A program made the position numbers and the translations under genes. A stretch of 64,000 nucleotides of DNA from an uncultured Desulfobacterium sp. (GTDB lineage Bacteria; Desulfobacterota; DSM-4660; Desulfatiglandales; Desulfatiglandaceae), in NCBI GenBank assembly GCA_900258555.1, contig LT984854.1, positions 1,216,995-1,280,994 of the forward strand. The letters are read 5' to 3'. How positions within the stretch are numbered: the stretch's first letter is position 1; each line of letters begins with the position of its first letter. The notes beneath the pieces were generated by a model, which worked only from the letters and a program-made list of their open reading frames with translations, had not been told where the DNA came from and did not search any database. Of the stretch, positions 39,440-48,514 are shown piece by piece.

Positions 39440-39455
39440 AAACACCTCCTCGTTT

Positions 39456-39496
39456 TAATTAAAAATAAAAAATTAAGAATTAAGAATTAAAAACCT
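39456..39496. repeat. AT-rich tandem AATTAAGAATTAA words
   Basis: Three slightly varied copies of AAAATTAAGAATTAA lie in the gap between the TPR gene and the MetE-like gene. They are similar in style to the other intergenic word repeats. Confidence 0.45.
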
Positions 39497-39527
39497 GAAC
39501 TTTAAAAACAGATCACCTGGAGTTTCA

Positions 39528-40589
39528 ATGCCTGACATGATCCCCCGGTACAATTTTCTGGCCACCGGCATAGGAAGCGTGCCTTTTTTGGATGTTGAAT
39601 CCGCCTGTTCTGAGATTTTGGAAAAATTTCCTTTAATGCCTTTCTGGCCACAGTTTGTGAGGCGGAGTTATCTGGAGGATATGAGCGTTCAATACAGCGA
39701 AGGGCTTCCTCTCTTGGAGATCAGCAAGGAGCAAAGATCCATCAGGATATCCGAGGATGTTGAGACGGAATCTGAAATGACGCGCTTCTATGAAAGATTC
39801 CTTGAAAAGGACATTGACTACTTCGCCATCAGCAGGGAATTTGCACCCGGGCTTTATGGTCTGATTGATCTGATCCGGCAGGGGAAAGGACCTGATGGAC
39901 CCTTTATTAAGGGACAGACCGTAGGCCCGGTCACCTTCGCAGCAGGAATAATGGACGACACCGGCAAACCTATCCTATACAATGATGACTTGAGAGAGGC
40001 AATGGCCAATGGCCTTGCCATAAAGGCCCTGTGGCAGGCAGAAATACTGGGACAGTCGGGGAGAAAACCTGTCATATTTCTGGATGAGCCATATCTGAGC
40101 GGTTTTGGATCCGCCTTCTCCGTTATTCAGCGGCATGAGGTCATTGCCATTCTTAAGACTGTAATAAATTATCTTAAGGAGAATTCCAATGCATTTGTCG
40201 GTATTCATTGCTGCGGCAATACGGACTGGTCAATGCTTATTGAAGCAGGCCCTGATATCATCAACTTTGACGCCTATGCATACATGGAACATTTCCTGCT
40301 TTATTCGGACTCTATTATCAGATTCATAGAAAGAGGAGGCTCCACAGCGTGGGGCATAGTCCCCACATCAGGATTTGAAGAGGGGATCAGTCTTGAGGGG
40401 CTGGTTTCAAAGATGGATAGTGGTGTTACCTCCATCTATAAATGGGGTGTAAGTCCGGAAATACTTGCTGAAAGGTCAATCCTTACCCCCGCCTGTGGCA
40501 TGGGAGGCATGGAAACCAAGGCGGCGAAAACGGCAATGAATATGTTGACGTGGCTTTCCGCCAACTACAGGCAAACCTCGGATAAATAA
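39528..40589 (+). CDS. Core-type MetE / UROD-superfamily methyltransferase
   Basis: A 353-residue TIM-barrel protein matching only the C-terminal catalytic barrel of cobalamin-independent methionine synthase. The zinc ligands are visible: His and Cys in GIHCCGNTDW (H-x-C) and a later Cys in LTPACGMGGM. TGIGSVPF near the start and KGQTVGPVTFA are family segments. Core MetE enzymes lack the N-terminal folate domain and can use methylated corrinoid proteins as donor; this fits an anaerobe but is inference. UROD-type demethylation is the alternative. It stands alone, downstream of the TPR gene. Confidence 0.8.
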   Translation: MPDMIPRYNFLATGIGSVPFLDVESACSEILEKFPLMPFWPQFVRRSYLEDMSVQYSEGLPLLEISKEQRSIRISEDVETESEMTRFYERFLEKDIDYFAISREFAPGLYGLIDLIRQGKGPDGPFIKGQTVGPVTFAAGIMDDTGKPILYNDDLREAMANGLAIKALWQAEILGQSGRKPVIFLDEPYLSGFGSAFSVIQRHEVIAILKTVINYLKENSNAFVGIHCCGNTDWSMLIEAGPDIINFDAYAYMEHFLLYSDSIIRFIERGGSTAWGIVPTSGFEEGISLEGLVSKMDSGVTSIYKWGVSPEILAERSILTPACGMGGMETKAAKTAMNMLTWLSANYRQTSDK

Positions 40590-40649
40590 TACTCCTCCCC
40601 TGAAATTGAAATCCATGTCATTTCTATCGGTTGGGCGAGGATATTATTT

Positions 40650-40904
40650 CTAGCCGAAAATAGGTTTCCTGCCACCTAACTCCTTATAAGGTGATGAAAA
40701 CTCCTTCTTAGGCCTAATGGCTCCGCCTTTGATCACCTCATAAACCAAATGGATCTGGTTTCCATCCTTTGAGAACTCTTTGAGCTTGATAGCGTCTTTG
40801 TCTTTGTTATATCTGCCTTCCAACTCATTTGTAACTCTATTCATGAGTTCGGAAAAAGGATATTTTCCCTCAACATTAAGGGCAACTTCCATGTTGTTCT
40901 CCAT
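40650..40904 (-). CDS. Hypothetical small protein, 84 residues
   Basis: A small basic/acidic mixed protein (MENNMEVALNVEGKYPFSEL) with no Cys, no signal peptide and no recognised domain. The ATG at 40904 is preceded by GAGGT 4 bases upstream, which supports translation. It is isolated, convergent with the MetE-like gene, and about 265 bases separate it from the PP2C gene. It could be a small regulatory protein or not real; similarity search would decide. Confidence 0.5.
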   Translation of the reverse strand: MENNMEVALNVEGKYPFSELMNRVTNELEGRYNKDKDAIKLKEFSKDGNQIHLVYEVIKGGAIRPKKEFSSPYKELGGRKPIFG

Positions 40905-41169
40905 TAGTACCTCAAAAAAGTTTTGTTCTGCACCTTATTCTAAAGTCGCCAAGGAAAAGGACAAGAGGTGCAGGCCCTTGTGTGGCTAGCCGGATTTGTA
41001 TCTGATCATAAAGGTCTTATCAGAATCATTAATCAAAATAAGCCACATGGATAGTAATCCCTTGGAATCCACACAAAAGTTGGGGCATACTAACCGACTT
41101 AAAAAATTATTGCAAGAATAACCCGCTTATATTTTTTTGATCAGTCAATGAACAAGCGGATTGAGAAAA

Positions 41170-41901
41170 TTATAAGGCCAATTCGCACAGAACAACAGTG
41201 ATATTGTCAAGGCCGCCGGCAGAATTTGCGGACTGGATCAGGTGCGCAACCTTTTGATCTAATGTGGATTTTGACGAAAGCACTTCCATAATAAGGGGAT
41301 CGGGAACCATATCGGTTAATCCGTCTGAACATAGTAGGAACACATCGTGGTCAAAATCCCTACCGCTCAGGATATCAAGTACTAGGGTCTCACTCACGCC
41401 TACCGCCTTTAAGATTACATTTCGCAGGTGATGATTTCTTGCCTCGCTTTGGGTTATCAGTCCCTGGTCCAGTTGATCCTGGACAAGTGAGTGGTCCCTG
41501 GTCAGTTGCTTCAGATGCCCATTTCTTACGCGATAGGTCCTGCTGTCACCAATATGGCCCAAAGCAAATCCATCTTCAAAAAAGGCCAATAATTCTGCTG
41601 TACATCCCATTCCCTTGTGGACCGGGTTGTTTTCAGTGTGATCCAGGATTCTTTTATTGGCCAGGTTAAATGCCTTTCGGACGAGCTCGCGTGTTTGTTC
41701 GCCTGATCGAATGCCTGATCCGGAAAAGACCTCTGTTGCTGTCTCTGCAAAGATTCGGCTTGCCAGTTCCCCGGCGGCGGCGCCTCCCATCCCGTCAGAA
41801 ACAAGACAAAAGTCCAGTTCAGGATTTATTATGAAAGTGTCTTCATTGCCAGTACGCTTGAGGCCGATATCCGACTTTCCAGAAAAGGTGATCCGAATCA
41901 T
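41170..41901 (-). CDS. PP2C-family Ser/Thr protein phosphatase
   Basis: A 243-residue PPM phosphatase of bacterial Stp1/PrpC type. Metal-site motifs are present: KRTGNEDTFI, LVSDGMGGAAAGELAS, IGDSRTYRVRNG, FLLCSDGLTDMV and GGLDNITVVL. Length is normal and both manganese sites look intact. ATG at 41901 is chosen because GAGGATT precedes it; 22 further in-frame codons are not family-like. No Ser/Thr kinase gene is adjacent. Confidence 0.92.
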   Translation of the reverse strand: MIRITFSGKSDIGLKRTGNEDTFIINPELDFCLVSDGMGGAAAGELASRIFAETATEVFSGSGIRSGEQTRELVRKAFNLANKRILDHTENNPVHKGMGCTAELLAFFEDGFALGHIGDSRTYRVRNGHLKQLTRDHSLVQDQLDQGLITQSEARNHHLRNVILKAVGVSETLVLDILSGRDFDHDVFLLCSDGLTDMVPDPLIMEVLSSKSTLDQKVAHLIQSANSAGGLDNITVVLCELAL

Positions 41902-42121
41902 AATCCTCGCTTCGTCTTTGAAAAAGAGTGTTGGAGCCATCATACAAAAGGGAAAATCAAAGTTCAAACCGATTTCTTGAGCTTGCAGGTATTCATGGGA
42001 TCATTTCTGCCATGACGGTTTTTTGAAGACGCCATATGTTGTAGCCTTAATTACCACATATACTTGATAGAGCAGGTAGGAAATGTTCAAAAATTTTTCT
42101 AGTAGTGATGGTTGTTTTTGC

Positions 42122-42342
42122 TTGACACCTTTGAATATTTCGATATAAAAAGCACCTTGTTAAAAAATGCACAAAGTTAAGTAAACTGGTCTTTCCAATG
42201 TAAGCTTAATGGTCTGTGGACCAATCTTGGGTTGATTTCTTTAATCCTAAAGAAAGGGGGTGCAAAGGACAGTCATATTTAATCATTCAAACCACCAAGA
42301 CCGTAGGAGATACTTAAAACTGTTAATTCAGGAGGTAGAATA
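42122..42342 (+). promoter_or_regulatory. aprBA promoter and leader
   Basis: In the 441-bp gap between the divergent PP2C and aprB genes, TTGACA (42122-42127) and TATAAA (42144-42149) with a 16-base spacer form a strong sigma-70 promoter. The roughly 190-base leader contains a short stem TGGTC-TGTG-GACCA (about 42210-42225) and a 7-bp perfect stem TTTCTTT / AAAGAAA (42236-42242, 42249-42255). AGGAGG lies 6-7 bases before the aprB start. No known riboswitch was recognised. Confidence 0.6.
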
Positions 42343-42774
42343 ATGCCAAGTTTCGTAATTGCTGAAAAATGTGATGGTTGCAAAGGGCAGGACAAGACCG
42401 CTTGCATGTATATTTGCCCGAACGACCTAATGGTGTTGGATAAGGAAAAGATGAAGGCATATAACAGGGACCCAATGATGTGCTGGGAATGCCAGTGCTG
42501 CGTCAAGATCTGCCCCCAGCAGGCTATGGACGTACGTGGTTATGCGGATTTTATTCCGCTGGGCGCAAGCGTTGTTCCTATGCGTGGTTCTCAGGATATT
42601 ATGTGGACAGTCAAGTTCCGTGATGGCAGCCTGAAAAGGTTCAAGTTCCCCATTCGGACAACTGAAGAAGGCACGGCAAATCCGACCGGCGGTTATAAAA
42701 CCCATGATGACATAAACAGTCCGGCCCTGGCGACAGAACCAGATTCCTTGGGCTGTGCTCTTCCCACAAAATAA
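42343..42774 (+). CDS. aprB: Adenylylsulfate reductase subunit beta
   Basis: A 143-residue electron-transfer subunit carrying two [4Fe-4S] clusters. Cys sets lie in KCDGCKGQDKTACMYICP (about 9-26) and MCWECQCCVKICPQQAM (about 46-62). It delivers two electrons to the FAD of AprA for reduction of adenosine 5'-phosphosulfate to sulfite and AMP. Its last third (GSLKRFKFPIRTT onward) is the tail that wraps AprA. It precedes aprA by 22 bases, as in other sulfate reducers. Confidence 0.97.
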   Translation: MPSFVIAEKCDGCKGQDKTACMYICPNDLMVLDKEKMKAYNRDPMMCWECQCCVKICPQQAMDVRGYADFIPLGASVVPMRGSQDIMWTVKFRDGSLKRFKFPIRTTEEGTANPTGGYKTHDDINSPALATEPDSLGCALPTK

Positions 42775-42796
42775 CCGGATAAGGAGGTAAATTAAT

Positions 42797-44677
42797 ATGG
42801 CAAATTTTCAAACAGTAGAAGTTAGCACCGACCTCCTGATTGTTGGTGGGGGTTTCACAGCTTGTGGTGCTGCCACAGAGGCAGCCTACTGGGCAAAGAA
42901 AAAAGGCCTGAAGGTGACGCTTGTTGACAAGGCAGCTTTGGACAGAAGCGGCGCCGTTGCAATGGGTCTTTCAGCCATCAACCAGTATGTCGGCGTAAGA
43001 GACGGTGAGAATACCTGTGAAGACTATGTCCGCTATGTTCGCCAGGACCTGATGGGCGTTTCCAGGGAAGACCTGGTTTACAACATCGCCCGTCACGTGG
43101 ATTCAACAGTTCATCTCTTTGAAAAATGGGGCCTCAAGATCTGGCTGGATGAAAACGGCAAGTACGTGCATGAAGGCCGCTGGCAGCTTATGATCAACGG
43201 TGAATCTTATAAGATACTCATCGCTGAAGCAGCAAAGAACGCCCTGAAAGAGGCGGGCGGCGAGATATATGAGAGGGTGTTTATCTGTGAGCCCCTGATG
43301 GACGGCAACAAGTGCGTCGGCGCCATCGGCTTCAGCACCCGTGAAGAGAAGATCTATGTATTCAAGGCAAAGGCGACTATCTGTTGCATGGGCGGCGCTG
43401 TTCACGTGTTCCGTCCCAGGTCAGCAGGTGAAGGCTTTGGCCGTTCCTGGTATCCCCCATTCAACACCGGCTCAAGCGCATATTTCACCATTAAGGCCGG
43501 TGCTGAGATGACCTGTCAGGAAGTAAGGTTTATCCCTGTCCGCTTTAAGGACGCATATGGTCCTGTCGGTGCTTGGTTCTTGCTCTTCAAGTCCAGGGCC
43601 ATCAGTGCAACAGGTGGCGAGTACATGGCTGTCAGGAAAGATGAGCTCAACAACTGGGCGCCCTATGGCCTGGCAAAACCCATTCCCGCAAATTTGAGAA
43701 ACTATCTTGGCATGCTGGATGTGGAAGCCGGTCTTGGTCCTCTCTATATGGAGACCTCTGAGGCCATTGCAAACCTGGCAAAGTCGTTCGAGGGAGATCC
43801 CAAGGCATTCAAGAAGAAGATGAAGGAACTGGATGCAGAGGCATGGGAAGACTTCCTGGATATGACCATCTCCCAGGCACACCTGTGGGCAGCATTGAAC
43901 GTAAGGCCGGATGAGAAACACTCCGAAATCGCAGCATGCGAGCCTTACTTCATCGGTTCACACTCAGGCGCATCCGGTGCATGGGTAAGCGGTCCTGAAG
44001 ACATCAATACCCCCTACAAGTGGGGATATGAAAACATGACCACGGTGGACGCTCTGTTTGCCGCTGGCGATGCATCAGGCGCATCCAGCCACAAGTTCTC
44101 TTCAGGCTCCCACGCAGAGGGCAGGATGGCAGGCAAGGCAGCCATCAAATACATTGTGCAAAAAGGCGCAGATCCCAAGATTGACGCAGCCCAGGTGGAT
44201 GCGCTCAAGAAGAAGATCGTTGCCCCGATTGAACTCTATGATGCACACTGCAAAGAGACAACTGCTCCTGCAGTAAACCACAACTACATCATGCCCGATC
44301 AGTTCATGCATCGTCTCCAGAAGATCATGGACGAGTATGCTGGCGGCGTATCCTCAGCATTCAAAACCAGCAAGTCATTGCTGGAAAGGGCCTTGGAGCT
44401 TTTCGTCTACCTGAAGGAAGACTCTGCAAAGATCGGCGCGAGCAACCTTCACGACCTGATGAGGGCCTGGGAAAATATGCACAGGATGTATCAGGGCGAG
44501 GCCCACATCCGCACCATCCTGTTCCGCGAGGAGACCAGGTGGCCGGGCTACTATTTCAGGGCTGACAAACCCAAGATGGATCCGAGCTGGCTCTGTTTTG
44601 TAAACTGCAAGATGGATCCCAAGACAGAAGAATGGACTATGATGAAGAAAGACATCTGGACAATGCCCGGTGTCTAA
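42797..44677 (+). CDS. aprA: Adenylylsulfate reductase subunit alpha
   Basis: A 626-residue FAD protein of the fumarate reductase/succinate dehydrogenase flavoprotein family; catalytic subunit of APS reductase, cytoplasmic. The dinucleotide motif is LLIVGGGFTACGAATEAAYW (about 14-33). The conserved MCWECQ-partner interface and active-site stretches such as MTCQEVRFIPVRFKDAYGPV and SGSHAEGRMAGKAAIKYIV are present. Full length. GGAGG lies 9 bases before the ATG. A terminator follows, and then a separate palindrome precedes qmoA. Confidence 0.97.
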   Translation: MANFQTVEVSTDLLIVGGGFTACGAATEAAYWAKKKGLKVTLVDKAALDRSGAVAMGLSAINQYVGVRDGENTCEDYVRYVRQDLMGVSREDLVYNIARHVDSTVHLFEKWGLKIWLDENGKYVHEGRWQLMINGESYKILIAEAAKNALKEAGGEIYERVFICEPLMDGNKCVGAIGFSTREEKIYVFKAKATICCMGGAVHVFRPRSAGEGFGRSWYPPFNTGSSAYFTIKAGAEMTCQEVRFIPVRFKDAYGPVGAWFLLFKSRAISATGGEYMAVRKDELNNWAPYGLAKPIPANLRNYLGMLDVEAGLGPLYMETSEAIANLAKSFEGDPKAFKKKMKELDAEAWEDFLDMTISQAHLWAALNVRPDEKHSEIAACEPYFIGSHSGASGAWVSGPEDINTPYKWGYENMTTVDALFAAGDASGASSHKFSSGSHAEGRMAGKAAIKYIVQKGADPKIDAAQVDALKKKIVAPIELYDAHCKETTAPAVNHNYIMPDQFMHRLQKIMDEYAGGVSSAFKTSKSLLERALELFVYLKEDSAKIGASNLHDLMRAWENMHRMYQGEAHIRTILFREETRWPGYYFRADKPKMDPSWLCFVNCKMDPKTEEWTMMKKDIWTMPGV

Positions 44678-44694
44678 TTAAGGCTTAAACCAAC

Positions 44695-44731
44695 ATGCCC
44701 CGGACGTCACCTGTGATGCCCGGGGCATTTT
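44695..44731 (+). terminator. Terminator-like hairpin after aprA
   Basis: A 9-bp perfect GC-rich stem, ATGCCCCGG (44695-44703) and CCGGGGCAT (44720-44728), has a 16-base loop and a short TTTT run. It would limit readthrough from aprBA into qmoA. Confidence 0.7.
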
Positions 44732-44750
44732 ATGAGCTGTAGAAATTTTA

Positions 44751-44833
44751 GCGTATTTAGCCAATGTGCATTTTTTACCGATCAATTTCACCTGGATTCA
44801 GGTACGGAAAAAATGGATATTGGCCAAATACGC
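44751..44833. repeat. 83-bp imperfect palindrome between aprA and qmoA
   Basis: The outer 8 bp (GCGTATTT / AAATACGC) is perfect, followed inward by CCAAT / ATTGG, CATTTTTT / AAAAAATG and CCG / CGG, separated by short internal loops, around a central roughly 24-base loop. Six T residues follow (44834-44839). It could be a second terminator, a repeat element or an RNA structure. Confidence 0.7.
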
Positions 44834-44852
44834 TTTTTTGTATGGGAAAGAC

Positions 44853-44938
44853 ACGGTATAGGGTGTACGGTTTAGGAAAAACCTAATTTCCTCATATTTT
44901 TTACCTCTCACCTTATACTGTATACCTTATACCTTATA
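44853..44938. repeat. GGTATAAGGT-word hairpin upstream of qmoA
   Basis: GGTATAGGGT (44855-44864) is complementary at 9 of 10 positions to ACCTTATACC (44924-44933); further copies of TATACCTTATACC flank the right arm. The same vocabulary recurs after hdrB at 49986-50058. Confidence 0.55.
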
Positions 44939-44961
44939 TTAATCTAACCCTGGAGGATACG

Positions 44962-46230
44962 ATGGCAGATGTACAAACGACAAACCAGAGCATATTAGTG
45001 GTTGGCGGCGGCATCAGCGGGATAACAACTGCCCTGGAAGCGGCAGAGGCCGGTTATGATGTGGTATTGTTGGAAAAGAATCCCTATCTTGGCGGCCGGG
45101 TTACGCAGTTGCACCAGTACTTTCCAAAACTTTGTCCGCCCAGCTGCGGACTGGAGATCAACTTCAAGAGGCTGAAGGCGAATCCAAGGATACGGTTTTT
45201 CACAATGGCCGAGGTTGCGGGCATTTCCGGAAAAGAAGGGGATTATGATGTTAAGGTGAAAATATCCCCACGCTACGTCAATGAAAAATGCACCGGCTGC
45301 GGAAAATGCGCAGAGGCCTGCACCGCAGAGGTGGACAACCCATTCAACTATGGTATGGACAAGATCAAGGCGGCCTATCTGCCCCATGGATTTGCTTTTC
45401 CCATGAGGTATGTACTGGACCCATCCATTGTTGGAACAGACGACGGCAAGAAGTGCAAGGACGCCTGCCAGTATGACGCCATTGATCTGGATATGAAGGA
45501 GACATCTTTTGATCTAAAGGCAGGGGCGATTGTCTGGGCAACAGGTTGGAATCCATATGACGCGGCCAAAGTGGAATATTACGGCTTTGGCGAGAATAAA
45601 AATGTGATAACGAATGTGATGATGGAGAGGATGGCCTCAATGAACGGCCCCACAGGCGGGAAGATCGTGAGACCCTCTGACGGCAAGGAGATCAAAAATA
45701 TTGCCTTTATCCAGTGTGCAGGCTCCAGGGATGAAAACCACCTAGCATATTGTTCCGGCATATGCTGTGTGGCCTCGCTCAAGCAGACCAGATATATCAG
45801 GGAACAATACCCGGACTGCGAGGTGACCGTCTTCTTTATTGATATTAGAGCGCTTGACAGACTGGAAGACTTCTACACCATGGTCAAGGAAGATCAAAAG
45901 GTAAAATTCATCAAGAGCAAGATTGCGACTATCACAGAGGATGGTGCAACGGGCAATCTGGTGCTTGAGGGAGAAAATACCAACACTGGTGAGCAGATAA
46001 AGGCAACTTTTGACATGGTGGTCCTTGCAACAGGCATGGCGCCCAACTCAATCAAATCAGTCTGCTCTGCCGATGTCTCCTGTGATGAATATGGATTCAT
46101 AGCCAATGATCCCGCAAAGGCCGGAATTTACGGTGCCGGTTGCGCCAGGAGGCCGACTGATGTTGCATCATCCGTACAGGATGCCACGTCATCAGCACTT
46201 AGGGCCATTCAATCAATCGCGAGGAGGTAG
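44962..46230 (+). CDS. qmoA: Quinone-interacting oxidoreductase-type subunit QmoA (HdrA-like flavoprotein)
   Basis: A 422-residue HdrA-like flavoprotein. FAD motif LVVGGGISGITTALEAAEAG (about 12-31), the HdrA-type YFPKLCPPSCGLEINFKRL, and an Fe-S motif CTGCGKCAEACTAEV (about 111-125) followed by a second Cys pair CKDAC. IQCAGSRDENHLAYCSGICC also fits HdrA. In sulfate reducers QmoA works with QmoB to pass electrons to APS reductase. GGAGGAT lies 6 bases upstream of the ATG. qmoB follows immediately. Confidence 0.95.
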   Translation: MADVQTTNQSILVVGGGISGITTALEAAEAGYDVVLLEKNPYLGGRVTQLHQYFPKLCPPSCGLEINFKRLKANPRIRFFTMAEVAGISGKEGDYDVKVKISPRYVNEKCTGCGKCAEACTAEVDNPFNYGMDKIKAAYLPHGFAFPMRYVLDPSIVGTDDGKKCKDACQYDAIDLDMKETSFDLKAGAIVWATGWNPYDAAKVEYYGFGENKNVITNVMMERMASMNGPTGGKIVRPSDGKEIKNIAFIQCAGSRDENHLAYCSGICCVASLKQTRYIREQYPDCEVTVFFIDIRALDRLEDFYTMVKEDQKVKFIKSKIATITEDGATGNLVLEGENTNTGEQIKATFDMVVLATGMAPNSIKSVCSADVSCDEYGFIANDPAKAGIYGAGCARRPTDVASSVQDATSSALRAIQSIARR

Positions 46231-46234
46231 CTCG

Positions 46235-48466
46235 ATGGACAAGAATATCGGAATATATATATGCACAGGGTGCGGCATTGGAGACATGCTGGATTGCGAT
46301 CCGATCGCGGAGATGGCATCTGACGAATACAGCGTTTCCATCTGTAAAAACCATCCCTTTCTGTGCGGCGCGGAAGGCGTTGACCTGATAAAAAAGGACA
46401 TAGAAGGGGAGGGAGTAAACACTATTATCATAGCGGCGTGTTCCCCAAGGGTGAACTATGATGTCTTTGATTTCGGCCAAGACAAGATCATTGAAAGGGT
46501 GAACTTCAGAGAACATGTTGCATGGTCTCAGGCGGAAAAGGATGAGAACACCCAGATGCTGGCCGAGGACTATATCAAGATGGCCTGCGCAAAGATTGGA
46601 AGGACAGACCTGCCCGAGCCCTTTAAGGCAGAGGAGGAATACTCAAAGGATATCCTGGTGGTTGGTGGCGGGGTTGCAGGCATGACTGCGGCCCTTGAGA
46701 CCGCCAAGGCAGGGTACAACGCGATCCTGGTTGAAAAAGATCCCAAGCTTGGCGGGTTCCTGGCCAAGATGAAAAAGAATGTCACTCTGCCCTATAAAGA
46801 TATATCTGACACAGGGGCGGAGGCGATGATAAAGGCAGTCTCTGATAACCCCAAGATCAAGGTCTACACATCCGCGGCTGTGGAAAAGATCAGCGGCGGC
46901 CCCGGGATATTCTCTGTGGAGATTAAGGCCAATGGAAATTCTGCCACTGAAAGGGCAGGTGCAATTGTACAGGCAACCGGCTGGGTACCCTATGACGCCA
47001 ATAAGCTGGGCCACCTGGGTTATGGAAAATTCAAGAACGTGATCACCAATGTTGAGATGGAAGAAATGGCAGCGGCCGGCAAGATCACAAGGCCTTCTGA
47101 CGGAAAGGACGTCAAGAATGTCCTGTTCATTCAGTGCGCAGGTTCCAGGGATCCGGAGCATTTACCATACTGTTCATCTTCCTGCTGTCTGGTCTCCATG
47201 AAGCAGGCGACCTATGTGAAGGAACAAAACCCGGAGGCGGTTAATTATATCCTTTATAAAGATATCCGCACGGTCGGTCAGTCAGAGGATTTCTACCGCA
47301 AGGCCCAGATGGATGGAAATGTATTTATAAGGGGGAGCGTAGAAGAGGTCGGTGAATCCGGAGGCAATCTTTACGTCAGTGCCAATGACGAGCTGCTGGG
47401 AGAAAAGATTAAGATCGAGGAACTGGACCTGGTGGTCCTGGCAGTTGGTATGGTGCCGAGATCACTACCCGCCGAGATACCAAAGATAAAGGCACCATCT
47501 GATTCCAAAGAGGCGGATGCAGACGGTATGATAGAGGTAAAGCCTGATTCAGGTTTCTTTGCCACAAGCGCACTCAACCTCGCATATCGGCAGGGCCCGG
47601 AACTCCCCACATTAAAATACGGGTTCCCCGACTCCCATTTTATCTGCTTCCCATACGAGACCAGAAGGACAGGTATTTACTCTGCCGGTTGTATCAGAAG
47701 GCCGATGGAGGTCGGAAAGGCAAAGGATGACGCAACAGGCGCAGCAATGAAGGCGATCCAGTGTATTGAAGCGACATCCATCGGCATGGCGGTTCACCCA
47801 AGGGCCGGAGACATCAGCTATCCAGAGTTCAACATGAGTCGGTGCACGCAGTGCAAGAGGTGTACTGAAGAGTGTCCATTCGGCGCAATCAATGAAGACG
47901 AAAAGGGAAATCCCCTTCCCAGCCCTACGCGGTGCAGGCGTTGCGGCACCTGTATGGGTGCATGTCCTGAAAGGATTATCTCTTTCAAAAATTACTCGGT
48001 CGGTATGATCGGAGACATGTTGAAGGCGGTCAGTGTGCCGGAGGAAGACGAGGAAAAACCCAGGGTAATAGTATTTGTCTGTGAAAACGATGCCTATCCT
48101 GCCGTTGATATGGCGGGTATAAAGAAGATGAACTGGAGTCCATATGTCAGATTTGTTCCTGTAAGGTGTCTTGGTTCCATTGCGCTGGTATGGGTGGCCG
48201 ATGCCCTTGCCAGGGGAATTGATGGACTCCTCTTTATGGGTTGCCGCCATGGGGACGACTATCAGTGCCACTTTGTTAAGGGCAGTGAACTCGCCAATAC
48301 CAGATTGAGCAAGGTATCAGAGACCCTGGACAGACTGTCGCTGGAATCCGACAGGGTGAAGTTTATCGAGGTTGGTATAACAGACTGTGACAAGGTCCCG
48401 GCTATTATAAGCGAATTTATGGAGACCATAGAATCCGTAGGGCCTAATCCATATAAGGGTTGGTAA
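46235..48466 (+). CDS. qmoB: QmoB, HdrA-like flavoprotein with ferredoxin and MvhD domains
   Basis: A 743-residue protein. ICTGCGIGDMLDCDPIAEMA at the N-terminus, the FAD motif LVVGGGVAGMTAALETAKAG (about 146-165), two [4Fe-4S] clusters in CTQCKRCTEECPFG and CRRCGTCMGACPER (about 545-590), and a C-terminal MvhD-like domain (about 610-740, VFVCENDAYPAVDMAG, MGCRHGDDYQCHF). The last domain in methanogens takes electrons from hydrogenase or formate enzymes. The start ATG (46235) is 4 bases after the qmoA stop and follows GAGGAGG; the frame is open far upstream inside qmoA but that is overlap, not gene. Confidence 0.95.
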   Translation: MDKNIGIYICTGCGIGDMLDCDPIAEMASDEYSVSICKNHPFLCGAEGVDLIKKDIEGEGVNTIIIAACSPRVNYDVFDFGQDKIIERVNFREHVAWSQAEKDENTQMLAEDYIKMACAKIGRTDLPEPFKAEEEYSKDILVVGGGVAGMTAALETAKAGYNAILVEKDPKLGGFLAKMKKNVTLPYKDISDTGAEAMIKAVSDNPKIKVYTSAAVEKISGGPGIFSVEIKANGNSATERAGAIVQATGWVPYDANKLGHLGYGKFKNVITNVEMEEMAAAGKITRPSDGKDVKNVLFIQCAGSRDPEHLPYCSSSCCLVSMKQATYVKEQNPEAVNYILYKDIRTVGQSEDFYRKAQMDGNVFIRGSVEEVGESGGNLYVSANDELLGEKIKIEELDLVVLAVGMVPRSLPAEIPKIKAPSDSKEADADGMIEVKPDSGFFATSALNLAYRQGPELPTLKYGFPDSHFICFPYETRRTGIYSAGCIRRPMEVGKAKDDATGAAMKAIQCIEATSIGMAVHPRAGDISYPEFNMSRCTQCKRCTEECPFGAINEDEKGNPLPSPTRCRRCGTCMGACPERIISFKNYSVGMIGDMLKAVSVPEEDEEKPRVIVFVCENDAYPAVDMAGIKKMNWSPYVRFVPVRCLGSIALVWVADALARGIDGLLFMGCRHGDDYQCHFVKGSELANTRLSKVSETLDRLSLESDRVKFIEVGITDCDKVPAIISEFMETIESVGPNPYKGW

Positions 48467-48514
48467 TAAAAGCGTTTTATCCCCAATATTAACCCTGTAA
48501 GAGAGAGGCTGATT

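Noticed and set aside
46106-46234. In-frame 5' extension of qmoB inside qmoA
   Set aside because: The GAGGAGG site and family start both point to ATG 46235; the upstream frame overlaps qmoA.
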